From Scilla litardierei (lineage: Eukaryota; Streptophyta; Magnoliopsida; Asparagales; Asparagaceae): DNA of 64,000 bases. Both the position numbers and the translations under genes were made by a program. The notes beneath the pieces are model-generated. The model saw only the letters and a program-made list of their open reading frames with translations, did no database searches and was not told the origin of the DNA. The DNA is taken from NCBI GenBank assembly GCA_030789695.1, contig CM061132.1, forward strand, positions 150,482,597 to 150,546,596. The letters are read 5' to 3'. Shown in pieces: positions 54,775 through 64,000 of this stretch. Position 1 is the stretch's first letter. Each line of letters opens with the position of its first letter.

Positions 54775-56590
54775 TGATCGCTCCGGGATGTAACCCTAAA
54801 GAACGGTTGTAGTTTTACCGCAAGTGCACGGTGTAGCAGCGAGCGGGATATCGAACACAGGGAGGACGAATGACCGTGCTTGTTCCAATCAACCTGGCTA
54901 TTTAAGAAGAAAGATTTGCCTTTGGCGATCCTGTCACAATCATCAGACAAAGTGTGGAAATATCAAATCAAATAAAGAACGTCTAGGGAATGGGGAATCC
55001 CCGCTACTCACCGTATTTCATGAATGTGGTTCATCGGTATCAAAATTGCTAGATTAAGATTTTGGATGAACTAGTTGCAACTGAATGTAGAACCAAGCTC
55101 ACGCTCTCGCGCTGTTGCCGGTCTATAGCTATCCTAGGTTTGGGTCCAATCTCTTGCAAACCCTAGCCTAGGGAAGCTAGCATTAGGATCAACATCATCG
55201 TCCAATCACGCACCGAGCCCAATCTCTTGCAAACTCGGCTCGCGATCTAGGTTGGGATAGTTTCTACCCGTCCAATCTCTTGCAAACGGGTATTGGCACG
55301 GAATTGCAACCGGAAACCCTAGTATCGGTCCAATCTCTTGCAAACCGATACTACGGAAATTCGATTCCAACCCAATTCGGATTTCTAGGATTTCCTATCG
55401 AATTGGGATCCAATCTCTTGCAAATCCCAATTGGTATGAACTCCTAGCTATCCGTAATAAATTGATCCCAATCTAATCCCTAGATATCAACTCTAGCAAA
55501 ATTTCTACTAATTCATCACAAATATGAAATAGGGCTTGTAGGGTTCATCCCCACACCCCATGACGTGGCGACTACTCACAATTCATAGCAAGATCACAAA
55601 AATAATCAATGAAATAAGCAATAGAATTCATCACAATATTGAGATATGCAATAAAAATAGAATTTTTAGAGAATAGAAAAGCAAACCAATGGAGTTCTTC
55701 AATTATTCCAACAAAAAATCAAACTTTGTCTCTTCTCCAATCTCAAAAATAAAGCTAAAAAGCTAATCTAAAAAGCTGCAAAAAATCTAAGAAGAAGCTC
55801 TCTAAAACTAGTGTAAAAACAGGGGTTAAATAGCCCCCAAAATCGTCCAAAAACTGTGACCAAAATACCCCTGCACAGCCTGTTTTCCGCAATTTTCGCT
55901 ACAGGCAGCGCGTCGCACTCGGCCGAGTGACAAAAGTCGCTCGGCCGAGTGAAAACCCTGTAATTTTCCAGTAAGTCGGGGCCTTCAGGGGTCTTCTCCT
56001 CGGGAGTCGCTCGGCCGAGTGAGTTGTCGTCACTCGGCCGATGGCTTCATGGTACTCGGGCGGTCGGGATTATCCACTCGGCCGAGTGGGTCTTCTGAAG
56101 CTCAGGCAGCCGAAAAACAGTAACATGGCGATTTTTGAAGGGCTTCGTCTGGGCGCCACTCGGGCGGACGGGGTCTCGTCACTCGGCCGATGTGGTCTCC
56201 GTCGCTCGGCCGAGTGCACATAGGAATCATGTCTGAACTGGTCGGCCGAGCGGTGTCTCGCTGGTCGGCCGAGTGGCTCCTCCACTCGGCCGAGTGGGAC
56301 ACAAAACATGCCCAGATTGCTTGTTTTGGCCTCCTCGTCGCTCCTGCGACGTCCATTCTTCTTCCGCTCCTCTCCAACAGCAAAATACCCCTCGGGGAGG
56401 TCGTCGGTGACCGTCTAGAGTAAGCGCATCTCGAGATCACTCCAAATCGCGCCAAATCACCTGAAATGCGACAAAAAAACAAATCGTGAAAAGCATCGCA
56501 ATATCGTCGATATATCGTGAAAAACATGATTTGGGCGATCTAAATGGCATGCAAACATGCGGGAAAAAGGTGTAAAATAAGGAGTGATCA
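54775..56590 (-). repeat. 5' LTR of C
   Basis: 1816 bp on the minus strand. Five leader hairpins at about 55140-55435 with perfect stems AGTATCGG/CCGATACT and TACCCG/CGGGTA; palindrome array about 55915-56300. TGATCACTCC end at 56590, next to the CCTGT duplication. Confidence 0.93.
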
Positions 56591-56595
56591 CCTGT

Positions 56596-57762
56596 TTTTC
56601 AACCTTCATTCGTCTCCATGGCTTCATTCCCAGCATCGTCGACTCCTCCCTATTCATTTGGCACTACAGTGGTCAGACTACAGTGATCTTGCTCTATGTG
56701 GATGATATTCTCATCACTGGATCCTCTTCCTCGTATATCCCTCAATTCATCACCTTATTATCTCAAGAATTCTCCCTTAAAGACCTTCGCGACCACTCCT
56801 ACTTCTTGGGTCTGGAAATACAACGACACCATCATGGTAGCTTCATCCACCAAACTAAGTATACTAAAGACCTCCTTCAACGAGCGGGACTTGCCAATTG
56901 CAAACCTGCTCGAACTCCTGTCTCGGCTAAGCTGTCCCATGTTCACCCGGATCCTCCTCTCTCAGATGGTTCTTACTACCGCAGCATTGTTGGCGCCCTT
57001 CAGTATCTCCCACTGACCCGTCCAGATATTGCGTTTGCCGTCAATCGGGTCTGTCAGTTTCTTCACGGTCCATGCGAATCTCATCTCACTGCTGTCAAAC
57101 GTATTCTGCGGTATCTCCAATCTACTCCGACTCATGGCATCCTCCTTCGTCCCAGTCCGCTGTCACTTGTTGCTTTTTCTGATGCTGACTGGGCTGGTGA
57201 TCCCACTGATCGACGTTCTATCAGTGGTTTCTGTGTTTTCCTTGGCCAAAACCCACTCACTTGGAGCGCTAAGAAGCAGTCCTCCATCTCTCATAGCTCC
57301 ACAGAGTCTGAATATCGCTCGTTGTCCTTGACTGCTAAGGACATCATTTGGCTCCAACTTCTCCTGACAGATCTGAAGATTCCTCTCCAGGATACCCCTC
57401 TTCTCTGGTGTGACAACAAGTCGGCTCTTTCGTTATCATCCAATCCGGTCTTTCACTCTCGAACGAAGCACTTCGCTATCGACTACCACTTCATTCGTGA
57501 GCAAGTCACCTCCAACAATATTCATGTTCGACACATATCCACCGAGGATAATCCTGCTGACATCTTCACAAAGAGCCTCCCGACTCCGCGGTTCGAACTT
57601 CTCCGGAACAAACTGTTCGTCATCTCTGCCGCTCAGTTTGCGGGGGCGTGTAAAGAGATAACACCATCTCCTCTTCCCAAGGGACGCATTGGTTCCCCAA
57701 CAGACACAACGGTTGGCATCCCAAGGAATGCAACCGTTCATTACCCAAGAGACACCCATTGA
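56596..57762 (+). pseudogene. Copia RT C-terminal half and RNase H of F
   Basis: Resumes in frame after C: FSTFIRLHGFIPSIVDSSLF, then the RT catalytic YVDD (LLYVDDILITG) and FSLKDLRDHSYFLGLEIQR. RNase H follows with LVAFSDADWAGDPTDRRS, SSTESEYRSL, LLWCDNKSALSLSSNP and DNPADIFTKSLP, which carry its acidic residues. This half is open. The last codons (after AQFAGACK) overlap the 3' LTR start. Overall the gene is broken by the two frameshifts upstream and by insertions G and C. Confidence 0.9.
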
Positions 57763-57899
57763 TATCCCAAGAGTCATACCTGTTGGCATTCCTACAGTCA
57801 CTATGTAATCTATACAAACCCATTGAGGCTAATGAAAATATTTTCGGTTTCTCTTATCTCTCTCTCCGATCGTATATCTCCTTCTTCTATATTTCTTCA
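57649..57899 (+). repeat. 3' LTR of F
   Basis: Starts TGTAAAGAGA after the purine tract TTTGCGGGGGCG (57637-57648), the usual copia arrangement, and ends TTTCTTCA at 57899. About 251 bp. Only the last 137 bp or so match the left LTR. If the boundary were instead TGATATCCC at 57760, the LTR would be 140 bp and nearly symmetric with the left copy, but no polypurine tract precedes that point. Confidence 0.65.
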
Positions 57900-58755
57900 G
57901 CTATTACTCCTGTCCACATACCACCTATTTACAAGTTTGCCACTGTAATTACTCACCATACACTCTTAGCAGCAAATTTTCGAAAATACCCCTGGGTGCG
58001 CGGTGAGCAAAAAGGCCGAATGTTGGTGTGCGGCAACGCTGTCCTCTCCTTCAACCTCCCCAGCCCCACTTCCTCCTCCTCCGACATCCCCATGCCCTTC
58101 GCCGACCTCCCTAACCCTGCCACCTCTGCTGCCATGCCTCTAACAACCTAGCACCACCTCCTTCACCTCCGACCTCCCTAGCACACGTCTCCATCTTCCC
58201 CACTGCACATTCCAAACCTTAGTAAATCGTTGTTGGCTCGTCGTCATCGTCAGGAGGTGTCGTCGGCCGGGGGAGGGGGCTGTCGAGTGTAAAAGAGGAA
58301 TACGTGGTATGTGTGCATGAGTAAATTGAATGGCACACTTGTAAATAAGTGGGATGAGCGCTGGGAGCGCGCAGAGCAAAGCTGTAGGTGCGCAAAGCAA
58401 TTCCCGTTTTTCACTGTCCTTTTTTGTGGTTTTGAGGGATAGAACACAACTTTTTCAAAATAAGACAAAAATAAGAAATAATTTTAAAAATCAATCAAAT
58501 TTAAATTTATTTTCAAAACCCGACCAACTTTTTGTTACGTGATATCTGGTGTTGAAATTCGACCAGTATTGGCAACCCCAATCAATTTATCACCCATCAA
58601 TTTATCACCCTTGAAACGATTGTGGTTGACAACCGAGTGAATTCATGCCTCTCTTAATGGCCGGGGTTAGCAACCCCGGTTATTTCATTGATAAAAAATG
58701 TTTCAAAATTGTAGTGGTTGCATATCTGGACGTTTTGATATCTTTCCATTCAAAT
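57900..58755. other. Right flank of F, no gene seen
   Basis: Mixed-composition sequence with a C-rich stretch around 58040-58200 and AT-rich DNA after 58450. ORFs are short and show no recognisable family. Confidence 0.4.
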
Positions 58756-58806
58756 GAAGATGGGTTCGTTGCTTTAGGGATTTTGTGAGGATGATGCAGT
58801 GATTTT
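58756..58806 (+). pseudogene. Duplicated 3' end of the CML gene
   Basis: About 50 bp match 25103-25154: the codons for the fourth EF-hand after GDGFV up to the stop codon and a few bases beyond. There is a 1-bp loss and two or three substitutions. The sequence then continues into T-rich DNA like a plant 3' UTR. It lies 33.6 kb from the CML stop, on the far side of the copia block. Confidence 0.8.
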
Positions 58807-59786
58807 GTTTTTGTGTTTTTTCCATTCACGTTTATATTTAGAGTACAATATGGTTACAGTAGCTGGCTTTGAAGAAATTTAGCGGCTAGCCAGGGTATGG
58901 ATGAGCAACCCCTAGGCTGAATATGCATCGGTCCAAGCTGTTGGCCGTTGACTGAGCACTGGGCGAGCTAATCCCAGGTTGAACAGAACACGATCCAAAC
59001 TGTTAGAGCCGGATTCGGGCTATCTCCAAGCCACCTCTTGCTGTTGAAGTCAGATCCAAGCTGTTGGGGGGCAGATCCGAGCTATCCACGGGCTGCCTCT
59101 AGCGACTGGAGTCGTGTCTGGGCTATCTTTGTCTGGTCCAATCAATCTTCGCTAATCTGAAGTGGTCAAAACTATCACCACTAGTTCCAAGCTATCTTTG
59201 TCAGGCCAGAGCAGTTTCAGAGTTATCTCCGGGTCCCTTTCCACTTCATTCAACATGAGAAGCTCATTAAGGAGGGCCGGATCTAGGGTCCGACCTAATC
59301 CCCTCTAATACTTAAGTCAGATGGTGACTCAAAGAAAGCTCGGTGTAACTATAGTCGATCTGTTGGGAGATGGGCTGATAGTTATCATGCCGAGCTATGG
59401 AGAAAATGTATAGAGTTAGATCGGAGCAGACACTGAGTGTAGGAGTACCTGACTGGAGATTGTTTGAAAGATTGTGTGTGATAAGTTGTCTAAGAATCCA
59501 CGTGGTTGTGGTGGAAGAAGTTGTAGGAGAGATTGTCTCTCAGGAGTTATCTAAGAATGTGGAAGAAGCCCCCCTTTCCTCGTTGTCCAAGAGCCTACTT
59601 ATAAGCAGCAGACGTTAGATGGTAACGTCCGAGTTTTTATGGCACTTTATTACCTTCATTGATGATGAGCTTACCGGTCGGTATTGATGAGGGAGCCCAA
59701 CAGTCAGCTCGGCTGTCGCCTTAAATGAAGGATAGTAGACCTTACACGAGATTTTCTGGGTTGTTGATCTGAAGTCGTGGGCTTTA
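58807..59786. other. Unassigned stretch before the Tat-type pol remnant
   Basis: Contains degenerate repeats of ATCCAAGCTGTTGG/CCGGGCTATC type around 58920-59220, as in flanks or LTR-proximal DNA of gypsy elements. It is probably part of the decayed element that follows. No gene recognised. Confidence 0.35.
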
Positions 59787-61740
59787 CTATGCTTGTCCAG
59801 TCAAAATATTATATGCGATGGAATTGCTCCCGTAGTGGTTACCGCAGACCCCTTTGTGTATTTCATCCATTACTGATTGAACTTCGTGCTCGCAGAGGCA
59901 CCTCAAGAGGGGAGAAGAGTGTCCTCGCTTGTAGAGGATAACAGTAAGGAGAGTGTGTCTCGCAGACCTAAGCCTCAGTCTCCTAGCTTCAACTTTGTCC
60001 ATCGGGAGGATCTGGTGGCACAGTAGGGTACATCCTAGGCAAAATCATGCTTGTGGTGTGGATGAGCTCCTCTCTAAGCCACGTCATGTGTTGCAGGGTC
60101 TATAACAAAGCGAATCTGAGGTCATCCTCTGACCACGTGGTGAGCCGGGCCAATATATCGACAGTGATGTTTTGGGCCCAAGTGACATGTTGAACATGGG
60201 AGGTTTGGACGCTTGCTACGAGGGTTCGGATGATCCTTACGTATACCAGAAGCTCTTCCTTCCTCATCATGTAACTATCATTGACCTAGTTAACGACGAG
60301 TTAGGAGTCTCTACAGATGACAATGTACGGAGCAACGACCTCTTTAGCCAGCTTGATCCATACAATGATGGCTTCGTACTCTGCATTGTTGTTGTAACCT
60401 TTGAAACCGTTCCTGAGGGCATAGCGAATGCAGGTACCCTCGGGACTGACCAAGAGTACATCAGCCCCCGAGGCTTGCTCCATGGAAGAGCCATCCATGT
60501 AGATGATCCATGTCCTGGTATCATCTAATAGGTTCAGAGGTGAGAATCTGGGATCGTAGGTGAATTCTGCAATGAAATCGACTAGGTCCAGACCCATGAT
60601 GGCAGTCTAGGGCTTATAGTGAATATCAAACTCTCCCAGCTCGATCGCCAACTTGGCAATCCATCCTGTCGCATCTGGCTTCTGAAGCACTTGGCACAAC
60701 AGGTATGTAATCGAGACTAAGATCGAATGTGCTTTAAAATATGGTCTGAGCTTTTGGGCTACCATGATTAGCACGAGGACCAGTTTCTTGATTACTGGGT
60801 ACCTCGTCTCTGTGTTGAAGAGAGACCGCTTAACATAGTAGATTGGCCATTACGTGTCGTCTTCTTCCCGGATGAGAACTGAGCTAACCGTGCTTGCAGA
60901 GACGGCAAGGTAGAGGAGAATGGTTTCACCCTCCTTGGGCTTGAAAAGGAGAGGAGGTTGGCCGAGGTACTCCTTAAGCTGGGCGAAGGCTCATTCACAC
61001 TCCTCTGTCCACTGGAACTCTTTCCCATTCTTCAACGCCTTAAAGAAGGGGAGGCATTTTTTGATGGCTTTGGAGATGAAGCGGTTGAGAGCTACCACCC
61101 ATCCAGTAAGACATTGGACCTCCTTAACCCTCGCATGGGACTTCATATCGATTAGGGAACTGATCTTCTTCGGGTTGGCCACAATTCCCCTATGATGGAC
61201 CATGAAGCCTAGGAACTTCTCTGAAGCCACGTCGAAGGTGCCCTTGCTCAGGTGGAGCTACCTGTGATACCTCCACATGATCAAGAAGGTCTCCTCAAGG
61301 TCAGCAATATGGCTATTGGCTACCAGGGATTTGACCATCATATCGTCGACGTACATCTCCATTGTCTTGCTGATCTAATCCGCAAACATTCTATTGGTAA
61401 AATGCTAGTAGGTGGCCCTGGCATTCTTCAGACCGAATAGCATCACCTTGTAGAAATACAGACCTCGGTCTGTCAAGAAGGCCGCGTGCTCCTGGTCTGG
61501 CTCATACATACGAATTTGATTGTAGCCAGAATATGCGTCCATGAAGTTGAGGAGTTCGTGCTCGGCCGTGGCATCCATATGCTGGTAAATCCACGGGAGT
61601 GCGAAACTATCCTTTGGGTAAGCCCAATTTAGGTCCGTGAAATCGATACACGTCTGCACTTTTCCGTTTGTAGGTTGCCCGTGATACGTGCACGAGAGGG
61701 GCGACAAGTTGGATCCAAGAGCAAAGAAGTGTATCTTTCT
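59787..61740 (-). pseudogene. Tat/Ogre-type Ty3/gypsy pol remnant (RT-RNase H-integrase start)
   Basis: Minus-strand order: RT (KVQTCIDFTDLNWAYPKDSF; ELLNFMDAYSGYNQIRM; FYKVMLFGLKNARATY, 61761-61405), RT catalytic YVDD (MEMYVDDMMVKS near 61345), RT thumb (KFLGFMVHHRGIVANPKKI; FISKAIKKCLPFF, 61230-60991), an RNase H of the second type found in Tat elements (WIIYMDGSSMEQASGADVLL; NNNAEYEAIIVW, about 60510-60370) and the integrase zinc-binding region (LYKRGHSSPLLRCLCEHEV; EIHKGVCGNHYGSNSIA, 60002-59787). Several frameshifts and stops separate the blocks. Gag, protease, the integrase core and the LTRs are not recognised, so this is an old fragment. Confidence 0.82.
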
Positions 61741-62227
61741 TGGATATGGCCACGACGTCAAGAGATATCGTTTGTGGGATCCAGAGGGTCAAAAAGCAAT
61801 AGTGAGCTAACATGTCACTTTTGATGAGAATGCAATGCTCAGGGCAGAGCATTCTCACTCAAAAGATGACACGTCCGCAGAGGAGATTTCACAGGAGAGG
61901 GTTAGTCTTCCGGTCCAGCCCACTCAGCGACCAGGTGAAGAGTTGATGGTCGATGCTCCAGTTAAGAGAGATGATGAGGTCCATGCTAAGGACCATGTAC
62001 AGACACCCGGTACATCTCAGGTACGTATTGACACCTATGCAGGTGATGATGGAACACAGAGATCGAAGATGGTGAAGAAAGCGCCGGAAAGATTTTGAGC
62101 ATGGGATTATGCAAGTTATTCTTTTGATGATATGGCTGCTTATGCACTCAACCTAGAGCACAAGGAGCCAGCGACATATAGTATCGGGAGATGCCGCTCA
62201 GTGGCATGGAGCTATGGAGGAGGAGAT
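61741..62227 (+). pseudogene. Copia pol fragment (pre-RT linker)
   Basis: Reads VKRYRLWDPEGQKAIVS, stop (TAA 61808-61810), HVTFDENAMLRAEHSHS, acidic linker to KKAPERF, stop, then SFDDMAAYALNLEHKEPATY and, after a frameshift, WHGAMEEEI. This is the segment between integrase and RT in Tork/SIRE-like copia elements. It abuts the gypsy RT remnant on the left and is cut by the SIRE-like LTR on the right. Confidence 0.75.
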
Positions 62228-63979
62228 TGTAATGCCCTACAAGCTACTGCACAAGTACTAGAGGGGGGGTGAATAGTACTTTAAAAATAACAAGGAGTAT
62301 AATTCCTAATTATAGTGCAAACAACTACCAAATCAATTTGCGGAAGCTTAAATTGATGACAACAACAAAATTAACAATGCTAACAAAAGATGTTACTGGG
62401 TTCGGATCCACCCAAGTCTCCCCGACTTGTTCCCGGTGATCCTACGTCCCAACCACCCGGATCCCCTCCGGATACTTAGGTTAGAAACCCTAACCCAAGA
62501 TTTCCACTATGATATCTTGTGAAAAACCTTCACAAGATCAAATCATACATGCAATGGCAATAGTGAATCCCACAACCCGGTATCACAACCTTCTCTCACA
62601 ACCGAGAGAATCAATAAGTAATATAAACAAGTTTATAATGAAATAAACAATCTTACCACAAAATCCTATACCTTGAGTTTTCTTACCAAATAGGTGCAAG
62701 GAGGGATTTGAGGAAGATGAAGTCACCAAGACCTAGCACCAAAGAAATGACCAGCAATGGGTGCCTAGGAGTGATTTGGAGACTTGAATCAAGCTAGAGC
62801 TTGAAGGGCTCACCAAGAACAAACTTCTCTCAAGATGGATTCTAGATCTAGAAAGTGAGAGAATGGATTTCTTGTGAGGAAGAGAGCTTTGGAAATGAGT
62901 GAGAATGTCTATCTCTTTCAATCTCAATGAATCTCTTAATGGCAGCTCTAACCTAGAGAGAAATGACCAAGGTTCGTATTTATAGGGTCCCATAAAAACA
63001 AGTTAGGTCAAATCCCAACGGTTAGAAATCTGAGGCAACTAGTCGGTCAAAGAACAACCACTGACCGACTAGTTCATCAACTAGTCGGTCAGTCAAACAA
63101 CATGGACCAACTAAGTGAGGAACAGTGAAGAGATAGATTTTCAGACCTAGAAATCTAGTCGGTCCAAGAAGACTTTCTGACCGACTAGTTTCACAACTAG
63201 TCCGTCGGTCAGTGAACGTAGACCGACTAAGAGTCAAAAACAAATAGTCTGAATACAAATTGATTTAGTCGGTCTAAGAACAAATGTTGACCGACTAGAT
63301 TATCAACTAGTCGGTCACCAAACGTTCTTAGACCGACTAACGATAAACAGTAGCTTAGGAGAAAATTGGCATGAACAGTAAAGCACAACTAGTCGGTCAA
63401 AGAAGCATCACTGACCGACTAGTTCACAAACTAGTCGGTCGGTGAGTCAACGTAGACCGACTAACTGTAAACAGTACTGAGCAAGAAAAGATTAACTCAA
63501 ACTAGTCGGTCCAAGAAGCTTCGCCGACCGACTAGATCACCATCTAGTCGGTCAGTTCTTCTTCTTGAACCAACTAACTTGCACGAACAAGTCTGAATCG
63601 AAGCGCGATGCTTCGAGGAAGTTAGAATGGACTTGTACTAAGATCCTAGAGCTACGATATGAGCGTTATGAAGATAGAATCGTAAGATATACTCAAGGCT
63701 TAACATTCTATAGATCGAAGCTAAAAGACTATGAATAAAACCTTAAGGAACGGTCTTCGAGAGCTTCGATCAATTCCTCATGACTTCCAAAACGGTCCAA
63801 AAACTTCAACGAAGCTTTAGGCGATGAATACGAGCTTTGAGAAGTCTTGAGATGTCGCTTTGATTGTTCTCGTGAATTTGGCGACGATCTCCAATACTGC
63901 GCTCATAAATTGTTAGTTCATGAATTATTTATGTTTGCTCATCATCCAAAACCAAATCCGGGGAGTCCAATATTCAACA
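62228..63979 (-). repeat. 3' LTR of a SIRE-like Ty1/copia element (H)
   Basis: About 1752 bp. The minus strand starts TGTTGAATATTGGACTCC and ends GGGCATTACA. The tract on its upstream (right) side is a copia polypurine tract, so the internal region lies beyond the window. TATAAATACG on the minus strand (62984-62975) is a TATA box, and directly upstream of it is an inverted-repeat array (63037-63560). GAGAT (62223-62227) would be one half of the target duplication. Confidence 0.7.
63037..63560. repeat. Array of ACTAGTCGGTC/GACCGACTAGT hairpins in the H LTR promoter
   Basis: Five inverted-repeat units, each ACTAGTCGGTC, about 12 nt, then GACCGACTAGT, with small variations; the first is 63037-63049 with 63062-63074. 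It lies immediately upstream of the LTR TATA box, like the arrays in A-E, but in an unrelated superfamily. Confidence 0.88.
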
Positions 63980-64000
63980 TTCTCCCCCTTTTTGGTGATG
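63980..64000 (-). other. Polypurine tract of element H
   Basis: The minus strand reads CACCAAAAAGGGGGAGAA up to the LTR start at 63979, typical of SIRE/Maximus-type copia elements. Confidence 0.75.

Larger units (their letters stand above)
32892..56590 (-). mobile_element. Element C: non-autonomous Athila-like element, split by B
   Basis: LTRs at 32892-34708 and 54775-56590; target duplication CCTGT at 32887-32891 and 56591-56595. Without B and its extra TAAAC, C is about 11.77 kb. It has the same parts as A and B: tRNA-Asp primer site, Gag-Pro ORF, spacer array with TATA box, ORF2, repeated purine motifs and polypurine tract. RT-RH-IN are absent. Gag-Pro and ORF2 each carry two in-frame stops. 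LTR divergence is about 1% by eye. It is inserted in the RT of copia element F. Confidence 0.93.
25169..57899 (+). mobile_element. Element F: Ty1/copia retrotransposon carrying nested insertions G and C(B)
   Basis: Removing G (27882-32222), C with B (32892-56590) and one copy of each target duplication leaves about 4.7 kb in the copia order gag, protease, integrase, RT, RNase H between LTR sequences. The primer site TGGTATCAGAGC (25313-25324) matches initiator tRNA-Met. Both insertions restore the reading frame when removed. At least two frameshifts (about 26500 and 32520) break the polyprotein. The left LTR is shorter than the right one. Confidence 0.88.

Overview
This is nuclear DNA of a flowering plant. 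Almost the whole window is nested LTR retrotransposons, and one apparently intact host gene lies among them: a calmodulin-like EF-hand gene at 24605-25150. The plant assignment rests on Athila-type Ty3/gypsy elements primed by tRNA-Asp, a Ty1/copia element primed by initiator tRNA-Met, a Tat-type gypsy remnant, a SIRE-like copia LTR and a plant-style CML protein. The species cannot be determined from this.

Layout. 1-2198: 3' end of an Athila-like element (E, + strand). 2199-22286: an old, decayed Athila-like element (D, - strand) whose 5' LTR is split at 9227-21055 by a complete younger element A (+ strand, TSD GGGTC). 22287-24604: mixed non-coding DNA. 24605-25150: CML gene. 25169-57899: a copia element (F, + strand) starting about 20 bp after the CML stop codon. 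F carries a 4.3-kb non-coding insertion G (27882-32222) and an Athila-like element C (32892-56590, - strand, TSD CCTGT). C is itself split by element B (38289-50216, + strand, TSD TAAAC). 57900-59786: flanking DNA with a small duplicate of the CML 3' end. 59787-61740: Tat-type gypsy pol remnant (- strand). 61741-62227: copia fragment. 62228-64000: 3' LTR and polypurine tract of a SIRE-like copia element (- strand) that runs off the right edge.

A, B and C form one non-autonomous Athila-like family. Each is 11.8-11.9 kb with LTRs of about 1.8 kb, a Gag-protease ORF of about 923 codons and a second GC-rich ORF of about 710-725 codons (ORF2). They have no reverse transcriptase, RNase H or integrase. 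Comparison with D shows that the Gag-Pro ORF ends in the same C-terminal tail that follows integrase in D. RT-RH-INT therefore seems to have been removed between protease and tail while the frame stayed open. B keeps both ORFs open; A has one stop in ORF2; C has stops in both ORFs.

Three unusual non-coding architectures recur. First, each LTR carries a set of five hairpins in the RNA leader that share one 16-nt loop but have different stems. Second, dense arrays of short palindromes sit just upstream of TATA boxes, both in the LTR and in the spacer before ORF2. The motif differs between element families, yet the design also appears in the unrelated SIRE-like LTR. Third, extra polypurine-tract-like motifs are repeated through the 3' half of each element. 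These are the best candidates for an undescribed system. All functional readings of them are inference.
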